DNA of 64,000 nt, taken from contig NC_088302.1 in assembly GCF_032854445.1 (NCBI RefSeq), positions 2,534,023 to 2,598,022 on the forward strand, given 5' to 3'. The notes under the pieces were generated by a model. The model saw nothing but the letters and a program-made list of their open reading frames with translations. It searched no databases and was not told the DNA's origin. Below are positions 25,371 to 39,061 of this stretch, piece by piece (positions within the stretch are counted from its first letter, which is position 1; the number at the start of each line of letters is the position of its first letter). Origin of the DNA: Liolophura sinensis. Taxonomy: Eukaryota > Mollusca > Polyplacophora > Chitonida > Chitonidae. The position numbers and the translations under genes are program-made.

Positions 25371-27287
25371 GAGATACATTATTTCCTCTAAACATGAACA
25401 GTGCAAGGTCATTCTTTGCGTTTGAGAACAAATAACTACAACCGAATACAGCCAGTGAAACAATCTCCTGAAACAAGCTCTTGTACAGCCAAATGAACAA
25501 GATCACACCCGTATCGTTTCAGAGATCAAGGGAAAACAGTGCAATTGGTTGTCATTCAATTTCATCTCCATGCTCTTGTTTCTATGTTTTCATTATTCTT
25601 TGTTGCACATTTGAAGTAACGATAATGACATTGTGGACGGCGTGAATTTTCACATTAAGTTGCACTACTGACTTTTCTCGGCCAGACAGACAACTTGACT
25701 CGCAATTTCCCGTTTACAGCAATGCTCCGATATTACAAATCTCGCGTGATAATGCGTGCAAAGCAGATAGTGCACCAAGCTCGAATTTCATACAGCGTGT
25801 TTGTGAACTGAAGCGTGGAAATCACAGGGGTGTGGGGTTTCACACAGCGCAATTTTGGAATCAAGCCTTGAAATCCACAAGTGTGGATTTCACACGTGTG
25901 GATTTCATTGAGCATTCCGTCGTAATCAAGGGTGGAGTTTTCCCTTCCAGACGAAGACTGAGTTACGGTCCTGAGTTTGGTGAACACAGAAACACAGCAT
26001 ACAGGAAGTGTATAAAAGAAAAGCCACCATTCTCTGTCAAGTCTTGCTCACATCAGGTTTGCCAATACCATCGGCAAATGTCGCCCGTCGTTTGATTTTT
26101 TCGCAGTCCGCTACCGTCCCACGCCGGAAGTGAGAAATAGCGTCCATGACTGTACCTCGCCTAAGTAGGATCAGTCCCTCGCTAACTGTCACCCTCCTCA
26201 CCGCAGTTCCGTCATTAGAAGCAAGGCGCCTGGACTCCAGCATACTGTCTCTGCTACAACATAGAAAGCGCACAAAAATCATTTTCATTCGCATAAAATG
26301 TATTTAGTCATTTTCGGGACGGCCTCATAAGCGTAAATGCTGACAAAACGATACTGTCTCATTGATACAATGAAGGTTAGGACAGCTGATTTGCATATTA
26401 AACCATGACTAGGAGCAAGTGGGCAACCTTACGGGAAACAAATGTCATGCTGTTAGGATGTAGAACATTTCTCGGTCAGAAAGATATGTCGCAATACTGT
26501 TCCAGTCACCTAAGGCTATTTTGGTTGTAGTAAACAACACCTTTTACTTAAAAGTAACACGGGTTAGGACATTTTGACCAAACAGACAAAAAATGCCATA
26601 TTCCACACACACATTCTCTACTCAGAGAGGTTGGGCTATGTTCATATAGTGGGCTGAGCAAGAGAAGAGTGTCCGCGTCCATCTACCGTTCTGTGTCATA
26701 TGCCTAATAAACGTGCTGACTTAAAGCAGCTTCCTAACAACTATCAGTTTGAGTGTTACGGCGTCTCCATATTCAGACTGGCACGAAAATTAGCCTGTTG
26801 ACATAGCAAAACACATTAAGCTCAGCGAACATCATTTGTTGTTGAAAATGGGATTTCTCGATTCCCAGAACCAAATGTCCCCGAAATTTACTCGTGTGCG
26901 GATAAGCAAACAAGAATTCTTAACTTTTGTTATCTCGAACCAGGGATTAAACTTCTTCAGTTTTTGGCAACCAAAAGTCAAGGAACAAATGCTCAGAGCA
27001 CAGATTTCTACAGGCGATCTGGATGTTGTGAGATTAGTGTGAGATTTGCATTAAACTATTAACATCGACAAAATCTCATGTGGGTGTACATGCGAAATTG
27101 AGACTACAACCGATGTGGTACCATTTTTGATGGTCAGGTGACCTTGTCACCAAGTCACCAAGTTTCGCCGATGGTGCTTTACAGTATAACCAATATTTCG
27201 CATCTGGCCCCGTGGTCTGAAAATCCTCTTATCAACAACAATGTTCGTATGCTCTAGTCTCTAGTATTATTTCCTATAAAATCTCAT
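25371..27287. other. Intergenic, no gene supported
   Basis: ORFs of 60-87 codons occur on both strands but none shows a domain, signal peptide or splice context I recognise. A small direct repeat around 25880-25910 (GTGTGGATTTCA motifs) is noted. Confidence 0.4.
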
Positions 27288-27534
27288 GGGGACCTCCGTG
27301 GCTCAGTCGGTTAGCGCGCTAGCGCAACGTAATGACCTCACCAATGCGGTCGCTATGAGTTTAAGTCCAGCTCATACTGGCTTCCTCTCCGGTCGTAAGT
27401 GGGAAGGTCTGTCAGCAACCTGTGGATGTTCGTGGGTTTCCCCCTGGGCTCCTCCCATCATAATGCTGGCCGCCGTCGTATAAATGAAATATTCTTGAGT
27501 ACGGCGGTAAACACCAATCAAATAAATAAATAAA
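27288..27534 (+). mobile_element. tRNA-derived SINE, family 1
   Basis: The head GACCTCCGTGGCTCAGTCGG with TTAGCGCGCTAGCGCA carries the A box, and GAGTTTAAGTCCAGCTC is the B-box region. The body CTTCCTCTCCGGTCGTAAGT, 3' domain GCCGCCGTCGTATAAATGAA ... GAGTACGGCG and tail AATCAAATAAATAAATAAA follow. One of the most intact family-1 heads in the window. Confidence 0.88.
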
Positions 27535-27647
27535 CAGAAGATTATGTAACACTGATCTTTCTCTACGGTGGCTGAAGTAATTCGCCGCGTAACATCGAAA
27601 TAAATAAATGTAAAATGCTGCGTAAATAAATAAATGTAAAAGCTCAC

Positions 27648-27814
27648 CATGCTGGATTCCTCTCCGACCGTACGTGGGAAGGTCTGAAAGCAACCTGCGG
27701 TTGGTCGTGGGTTCCCCCCAGGCTCTGCCCGGTTTTCTCCCATAGTGCTGGCCGCCGTCATATAAGTGAAATATTCTTGAGTACGGCATATTTACACCAC
27801 TCAAATAAATAAAT
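27648..27814 (+). mobile_element. 5'-truncated family-1 SINE with 10-bp target duplication
   Basis: Lacks the tRNA-like head and begins at the ATGCTGGATTCCTCTCCGAC part of the body, but keeps the 3' domain and AAATAAATAAA tail. Flanked by AAAAGCTCAC at 27638-27647 and 27815-27824. It lies 113 bp downstream of another family-1 copy in the same orientation. Confidence 0.85.
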
Positions 27815-29885
27815 AAAAGCTCACATTCGCAATAGTTAGAGCTTATCAGAAGCTGTTGATGTCGAAGGGACCCATTTTAAGTCAATGGTTCCTGGTAAAA
27901 GACAGGAGGTCCAAAATCAGTCCGACCCCTGGACCGACCGACAGACTGATCTACGGATCGACAGACAGAGAAGCTTAGGTGGTATGTGTTTTGGGAATTG
28001 GCCTTGGGATTATTGACCCGGACCGTATATATTGGTTGACGGCTGGTTTACGTCTCTTTCTAAACGACAGACGTTATTTACATTATTTCTAGTATAAGAC
28101 ATTCCACTCATAAATTGCAGGGTAAATGACACTAACACAATCCTGCTATCCTGTATCGCTGAGATCACCGGTTCATTACACGAATACACTGTGGAACCAA
28201 ACCTTATTTCTCCAGCGATCGAACTTCTTATTTCTTGGATATACATGTAAAAACGGTAAAAGAATTATGTACTGGTGTTTGTACTATCCTGTCATTCTGT
28301 ACAGGACTCGCATCAGAAGGCTCCACAACGAAGGTCTTGTGCGTGGGTTTGGTACTTTTTGCGTGTTATTGTATACAACACTGTTGCAAAACAGTCTGTT
28401 AGCAAAGTAAGCCATGCAGTTGGTGCCTGAATTGCCGTTAGATAAACATAAAACACGTGATCATACCCGCCGGATAATCCTCGAGGGCATAGTGTTCTCA
28501 GCAGACGATCGGCAGTAGGGACTAGTTCGCAGACTAATTCATTTGACAGTTCCAAAACAAGGAGGTCATTTGATTAATGATAACTGGGTCTTGCAATGCA
28601 ATCTTCCTGTCTCATCCTGTATAAGCAACAGATGGATTGTGTTTACAGACGCACACAATTTGGCAACTATATTTGACAGAGTTATTACTAAATCGAATCT
28701 CCCGGTGGGGCTATTCCACGACATTTACAACCCCAGTTTTAATATCCCTAGATTCGATTCCTCTGGAGGGAAACACATAGTACATGGAACACATCAGTAA
28801 CACTGTTTAAATAATCAACTCCATTACCCTACGTTATTATGTTTTGCAAATATAAACACCACGGAGAACAGTGGCGATTATCGAATCCAAAGCTCGCTTA
28901 CATGTCTATCCTTAACTGAACCGGGAAATGGATATACATTGGATAGTAAAGTGCATTATATATAATTTCCCAAGCGATAACCTGGACAGCGCAGATGTTT
29001 AACGCCTCGTTAATACAACGCCAGATCGGCTACCGTTTGTAAGCCATTTCAGCTAATAGCTTTTACACTGTCAGGCAACCAAATTTCATAGCCGTAGCAA
29101 AGTAAGTGTATGACTAGATCGAATGGTCAGTACACAAAGGGCAACGGAACAGAAAAGTCTGCAAGGCTGAACGGTGAGGAAAAAAATTGAGACCCAAATA
29201 TATTTGGAATCATTCCGTTATCAGTGGCGTATGTTGCGCCAGTGCTGTATATACAACACGACAAACGCTGACTATGAGAATTTGTTACATATTTATACAT
29301 TCTGGTTTCAAGGTTATACATTCCAGGGCCTTGATCTTATTTTAACGTTAACTGAAGTATTGGGTCTTAGCCAGACTTCAAACACGGTATCAGGCTACTC
29401 AGGACGGTATTACTCGCATACTGGTTTACTTCCAAATGAAACGTAAGACTTTATAAATGTTTACTTCCTTGGATTAGTAGGTTGCCAGTATGCGAACGGT
29501 TCTACACATTTTGCAAAAAAACCTGTTGACATAACAAAACACATTAAGCTGTTCAGGTAGGTGGGTTGGCTATTTGCGCCTCCTATTCTAAGCAGAAGTC
29601 GTGGCTGTATAAGCCAAGTGTGATAAAATGGAGATAAGATAGATGTGTCTGCATTTATTAACACGAAGGCTTAATGTCAAGGATGAAATCCTTGAATGAC
29701 GTGTCACGCAACTGACTGACTAGTCCGCATCTACATGCTACAATGCGGTTTCCCGCACGTATGACTTCACTTCCTAACTACCGGGAGAAAGACAAAGGGT
29801 CAGTTTTTGTGACTGATGTATAACCAGACTATTGTCAATGAAACTTGTACTCAGTCTTATAGATAAATAGATCTAAAGATGCTAG
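27815..29885. other. Intergenic, no gene supported
   Basis: ORFs up to 94 codons (for example near 28126-28410 and 28543-28800) show nothing recognisable. They could be unrecognised exons or chance. Confidence 0.4.
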
Positions 29886-31118
29886 TTCACTGCGCACTCT
29901 ATATAAGTCTTAGTTCTTAGTCCGACAGATAATCAGTACACTCTATATAGGTCCTAGTTCTTAGCGTGACTGATAATCAGTACATTTTATATGTCCTAGT
30001 TCTTAGTCCGACATATACTCAGTACACTCTTTATAGGTCCTAGTTCTTAGTTCGACAGATAATCAGTAGTCAGTACACTCTATATAGGTCCCAGTTCTTA
30101 GTCCGACATATACTCAGTACACTCTTTATAGGTCCTAGTTCTTAGTTCGACAGATAATTAGTAGTCAGTACACTCTGTATAGGTCCTAGTTCTTAGTTCG
30201 ACAGATAATCAGTACACTCTATATATGTCCTAGTTCTTAGTCCGACAGTTAATCAGTTCACTCTATATAGGTCCTAGTTCTTAGTCCGACAGATAATCAG
30301 TACACTCTATATAGGTCCTAGTTCTTAGTCCCGACAGTTAATCAGTACACTCTGTCCCAGTTCTTAGTCCCGACAGTTAATCAGTACACTCTATATAGGT
30401 CCTAGTTCTTAGTCCGACAGTTAATCAGTTCACTCTGTATAGGTCCCAGTTCTTAGTCCCGACAGTTAATCAGTACACTCTATATAGGTCCCAGTTCTTA
30501 GTCCCGACAGTTAATCAGTACACTCTGTATAGGTCCCAGTTCTTAGTCCGACAGATAATCGGTACACTCTATATACGTCCTAGTTCTTAGTCCGACAGTC
30601 ATACACTACCCTATACATGTCCCAGTTTTTAGTCCGACAGATAATCAGTACACTCTATACAGATCCTAGTTTTTAGTCTGACAGATTATCAGTAGACTCT
30701 ATACAGGTCCTAGCTCTTAGTCCGACAGATAATTAGTACACTCTGTATAAGTCCTATTTTTTGTACGACAGATCCTCAGTGCACTCTGTATAGGTCCTAG
30801 TGCTTAGTCCGACAGTTAATCAGTTCACTCTGTATAGGTTCTAGTTCTTAGTCCGACAGTTAATGAGTACACTCTATATGGCCCTAGTTCTTAGCCCGAC
30901 AGATGATCAGTACACTCTGTATAAGTCCTTCTTCTTAGTCCGACAGTTAATAAATGCATTCTATATAGGTCCTAGTTCTTAGTCCGAGAGATAATCAGTT
31001 CACTTTATATAGTTCCTAGTTCTTAGTGATTATCTTAGATAATCAGTACACTTTATATAGGTCCTAGTTCTTAGTCCGACCGTTAATCAGTGCACCATGT
31101 ATAGGTCCTAGTTCTTAG
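29886..31118. repeat. 1.2-kb tandem array of a 44-bp unit
   Basis: The unit is TCAGTACACTCTATATAGGT then CCTAGTTCTTAGTCCGACAG and ATAA. About 27 copies are present with indels (GACAGATAATCAG and GACAGTTAATCAG variants, some shortened, one stretch with a TCAGTAGTCAGTAC insertion). The unit contains TATATAGG, but there is no gene nearby to suggest promoter use. 44 is not a multiple of three and no long ORF results. Confidence 0.93.
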
Positions 31119-33234
31119 TTACGGTGGTTATGGTTACGGTGCCTGTTAACATCGGGGACAGTTCTCACCAGAGTTAGCAGCTGACAACCTGACAGGTGCA
31201 AGTAAACCATGTACGTGCAGCACATAACGGGTTTAGTAGACAAGCTCAAGTGATGTAGGCCTCATTTTTGACCAGTGTGCTCATTTTCGGGTCAGATGGA
31301 GGAAGCGCTAGGATTGTGTTGTCTTGGTAGCCATCTTGCTGTTTTTTAAAAACGTTTTTCTATCTCAGAGGCGTAGACCAAAAAAAATGTTGACAACACA
31401 ATCAGAAAAACAATTGCCTAAGCCTGCTGTAGAAATGCAGAATCGTACGATTCAAATTTGAAAATAATGGGCATAGCACGTGATCCATGAGAATTCCTGA
31501 TGCGGGGTCATGGCCCAGCTAAAATGTTAGGATCGCTAACAGTCGATTCCGTATCAGCACGGGTTCCAGTGTTATACACTATCAAGGGGGCCGCGTGTTC
31601 GACATCACCTCTCGTAGAAGACTAGCTAGATGGTGGTAAAGGGTGGAGTGAGAGCAATTTGTAGATCTTCTGGGATTTGCTTGACATATTGTTGATTATA
31701 TTTGTTTGATTGTCAAGGTGAGTAGATTATGATGTGGCTGGGTTTGTAGTTTTTGTACCGTCCTTAAGGCAACACGGATCGACCAGAAGTGATACTAAAT
31801 GTCAACATATAGCAAAGTATGATATATGTATGGGCGGTCTTATACATGGGGAGGAACAGGCTTCTCATACAGTCTTTCCTATTGAAAGAGAGTTAACCTG
31901 ACAAATGTTCATCTGAAAAAGTAAGGACGCAATGAAACAAGATTAGTTTGATGAGATTTGACCTGTTGGAAAAATCCTTTGAGTGAATTAATTCTTGACG
32001 GTTCGATCAAATGATTTGACTATGTTGACCAAGTAAATAATTACAATCCAAATGTTACCATAAAACCCTAGGCAAACCGTAGCCCAACGTTATAACGCAG
32101 AATTGATTTATTACAGTTTTAAATAATCAGCATAAAACTGACCCTTCGCATTCGTCCATTGTGTGTATTACAACAGCGTTAGGTCTTGTGCCAAGCGGTT
32201 CATAATCCCCGAGTCACACAAAGTTTTATCTTTACACTGAGACACCGGAACAAATCTATTTGAGTTACTAATCGTTTCAGAAAACGGTCACTTAAGAAGA
32301 ATAGTCAAGGGAACAAATCATTTGCATAATTGTCTGCAGAGTTAACTGTCTCATCAATCATAATTAGAAGCGAATTTACGACATCGCCTTATGCAACTGA
32401 ACACATGCGATGGAGGTATGTGGTTACATTATCCTGTTATGGTAAGCAATGAAATGTAAGCACTGAACGTAATACAATGTACCACACTGAGAAGCGAGAT
32501 TTGCATTCTTACCGGAACGGGAAGGCAAAATGGTGTATGTAACAAAGTGAAAAAACACTGGCAAGGAATGCGAACCGAAACCATACAAACCTGTTCGCTT
32601 AAAGTAAAATAAAGCTAAAACATGAAATAAGGTTCATCATAAAGACAACTGAAAATAATCCGTAACAATACTTTCATTTATTTTGATTTATTTATGATTT
32701 TTTAAGAGTGTTAAAAGGCATTCAGACTATGGTGGGCTTTATGAGACATATTGACATTATCTTGGAGCTCTGTTGTCACATCGCCTTTTCTGATGTTCAC
32801 CAGAAGGGGGGAATTTGGGGGAACATGAGTTCAGTAATCGTTTATTCGTGGGTACAAAGAGTTATTGTCGTGATTAGAGTTGGAAACTTCCTGTGGGGTC
32901 AGAGTTCCTGAACTCTGATGGTCCATAAAGCCTAGAATTAAAATGTTTGAACGCTTTAACTCCTTTCACAAAAATCTAATAAAATAGATGAAAGAATATT
33001 TATGCACAGATCTAAGGTTTAGTGATGCCTACTTCGATTTTTAGCGGTCTTTTCTTTTAAGTTTGGTAAAAATAGAAAGATGCCAGGTTTAGTGTAACAA
33101 AGTGTGGTACATGCAAAATAAATTTACCCCATATTTCACCACTCTAGATGAACAAAACCAATTAACTTTCACCTGCACCATGTGTCTTCACAGAGGCGCT
33201 GTCAGTGCAAGGCTGTATTTGACTATTTGTGTAC
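31119..33234. other. Region 3' of the GPCR gene, no second gene recognised
   Basis: No domain-bearing ORF. If the GPCR transcript is spliced at the donor overlapping its stop codon (see findings), a downstream exon would lie here on the minus strand. None could be identified by eye. Confidence 0.4.
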
Positions 33235-34353
33235 TTACTCTTCATTTCGTCCGCAGAGCTTCCAAAGCGCTGCCCTAAAGCGGCGACCTCGAGCCACGTA
33301 TATGTAAAAGTTAAGGCTGTAGTTTGTGAATTGAAGCAGGTAGCAAATCGTCCACACAAGGTCCATTCTGGCCTTAACCGCCGGTTCATTCTTCAAGATG
33401 TCACTCATAAACGTGTCCAGGATGAAATAGACGGACACGGGGATAGTCGTCACGAGGAAGTAGAAATTGACGGCCAGTAACATCAGCGTTATACTACTGA
33501 CACTGGAGTTGCCATTACTTTTACTCTTCTCCATATCCGCCGGTCCCAGGCCTTTGTGACGGGAGACGTTACCATGGACTTCCCGGACTATGACAATATT
33601 ACATCCTAACATCACTGAGAATGGTAACACAGCCAAAACGAACAAGTCGATCCACACGAAAACGTGCTCATCGAAGAAATATATAGCATCTCCTTCGAAC
33701 GATCCGCACGAACCGTCTGGACCGATTCTTTGAGTGAATAAGAGGTATCCGTTGATGACTGTCAGTATTATCATGATGACGACAATGGCAATTCTGGCCC
33801 GCTTGATGGTGACTAAAGTACCAGCTCGCAGAGAAAATCGGATCACTATGCACCTCTCCACCGTCACAGCAGCCAGCGTCCACGAGGACAAATCCATAGA
33901 AAAGTAAGTGAGAAAGAACATAATCTTGCAGCCGGGATCCGATAGCGTTCTGAGGTCTATACTGAAGGTCTTCTGGAGCCAGTAGTGCAGTAACACCACG
34001 ATGAGAACAGAACAGTCCGACAAGGCCATGATGAAAAAGAAAAACAAGGCAACGCTTTGAGTGAATTTCATGACACGGAGTACTGCCATGACAAGGATAT
34101 TTCCTGCCAGTCCTATAAACAGCAACACGGGGGGTACGGTTTGCCATAGGGTCGTGTACAGCTCGCTCTCCCAATATACAGGTGGGTCAGAGGCACGGCA
34201 ACTTTTTGTCAAGTTGTGCACAGATAGGTTTGCTTGGGACTGGAAAAACTCGTTGTCACTTGTATTAGAGACTGTCATGTCGGTCAGCGAAGTGAGGTTG
34301 CAGGGTTCCGTGTGGTTACCCCATGATGTATTACCTCTCCAGTCTGTTGCCAT
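33235..34353 (-). CDS. Class A (rhodopsin-type) G protein-coupled receptor, peptide-receptor-like, single exon
   Basis: A 372-residue seven-helix plasma-membrane receptor. The N-terminus (1-66) has no signal peptide but six N-glycosylation sequons (N8, N13, N19, N30, N42, N47). TM1 holds G84-N85; TM2 has the conserved ALSD with D113. C142 at the start of TM3 can pair with C216 in extracellular loop 2. The TM3 end reads ERC (166-168) instead of DRY. TM5 is near 231-255 with P244. TM6 contains TTIPVSVYF with the usual proline. TM7 ends NFYIY (348-352) where NPxxY is expected, followed by a basic helix-8 and C367, a possible palmitoylation site. The NFxxY form is common in invertebrate neuropeptide-type receptors; the ligand cannot be read from sequence. 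The start has a good context (A at -3, G at +4). The stop overlaps a strong splice-donor consensus, so the tail may be incomplete. Confidence 0.9.
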   Translation of the reverse strand: MATDWRGNTSWGNHTEPCNLTSLTDMTVSNTSDNEFFQSQANLSVHNLTKSCRASDPPVYWESELYTTLWQTVPPVLLFIGLAGNILVMAVLRVMKFTQSVALFFFFIMALSDCSVLIVVLLHYWLQKTFSIDLRTLSDPGCKIMFFLTYFSMDLSSWTLAAVTVERCIVIRFSLRAGTLVTIKRARIAIVVIMIILTVINGYLLFTQRIGPDGSCGSFEGDAIYFFDEHVFVWIDLFVLAVLPFSVMLGCNIVIVREVHGNVSRHKGLGPADMEKSKSNGNSSVSSITLMLLAVNFYFLVTTIPVSVYFILDTFMSDILKNEPAVKARMDLVWTICYLLQFTNYSLNFYIYVARGRRFRAALWKLCGRNEE

Positions 34354-38137
<3,784 letters not shown>

Positions 38138-38337
38138 NNNNNNNNNNNNNNNNNNNNNNNNNNNNNNNNNNNNNNNNNNNNNNNNNNNNNNNNNNNNNNN
38201 NNNNNNNNNNNNNNNNNNNNNNNNNNNNNNNNNNNNNNNNNNNNNNNNNNNNNNNNNNNNNNNNNNNNNNNNNNNNNNNNNNNNNNNNNNNNNNNNNNNN
38301 NNNNNNNNNNNNNNNNNNNNNNNNNNNNNNNNNNNNN
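38138..38337. other. Assembly gap of 200 N
   Basis: Exactly 200 undetermined bases. ORFs drawn across it are meaningless. The round size suggests a placeholder rather than a measured length. Confidence 1.
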
Positions 38338-38692
38338 ACAAGGTGACTCGCTGATAACTACACGACTTGCTTAATAGAAACAAATCTGACAGTGGTGATT
38401 CATCACAGGAAATACACATCCGTAATCGATGTTGGTTTTAAATAGTGTTTTTTTTTCGTCTCTGAGTTTTGAGCCTGACAAAAGGTATAAAAAATGTTTT
38501 TGTGAACATATATGATTATAAACAAAATGGTTCAATGACTACTCTGGTCTACAAAAATTTAAACCTATTTTAGGCATTTAAAGATGAACCCAATTCGGTG
38601 CCTTTCGAATCGCCAGATAAATCTGCCAAAAAACTATTATTAATTTTCACATTTTTTCTGCACGTGTCCTTTCGAACCACATCTAAGTTATG

Positions 38693-39050
38693 ACCGGCCC
38701 GGTCACAGTTGGTAGAGCGTCCGCTTCGGGGACCGGTAGATCCAGGATCAATCCTTGATCGAGTCACGCCTAAGACTTTAAAAGAGGAAGTTGTAACTTC
38801 CTCGCTTGGCATTCAGCATGAATGACTGGTTGACCCGTATCAGTATAATGGCTCGGGTGGGGCAGCTTACTTGCCTTCGGTAAGTCGTCTCAGTGAAGCA
38901 GCACTAAATAAAAGAGCGGTGGAAATCCGCCCGGCAACAAGGAGGCACATCACACGTACATGCACCCTAAGGATTCCTTCGTCGTCATATGACTGAAAAA
39001 TTGTTGAGTACGACGTTAAACCCCAAGCACTCACTCACTCACTCAGTCAC
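38693..39050 (+). mobile_element. tRNA-derived SINE, family 2, intact with 11-bp target duplication
   Basis: Best preserved family-2 copy. Its tRNA-like head has CACAGTTGGTAGAGCGTCCG (A box) and AGATCCAGGATCAATCC (B box). The body has GAGGAAGTTGTAACTTCCTC, GGTAAGTCGTCTCAGTGAAG and AGAGCGGTGGAAATCCG. The 3' domain is CGTCGTCATATGACTGAAAA ... TTGAGTACGACGTTAAACCC and the tail is a (CACT)n-like run. Perfect duplications TCTAAGTTATG lie at 38682-38692 and 39051-39061. Confidence 0.95.
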
Positions 39051-39061
39051 TCTAAGTTATG

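Noticed and set aside
27372..27804. Overlapping 129- and 130-codon minus-strand ORFs
   Set aside because: Both run through the two family-1 SINE copies at 27288-27814.
28543..28800. 85-codon ORF as a possible gene or exon
   Set aside because: No recognisable motif, signal sequence or conserved neighbour; could not be supported beyond being open.
29886..31118. CRISPR-like regular repeat spacing
   Set aside because: Units are contiguous with no unique spacers, and the host is an animal. The same applies to the 48-, 34-, 45-, 85- and 30-bp arrays.
33668..34174. 168-codon minus-strand ORF overlapping the GPCR
   Set aside because: Alternative-frame shadow of the receptor coding sequence; no domain.
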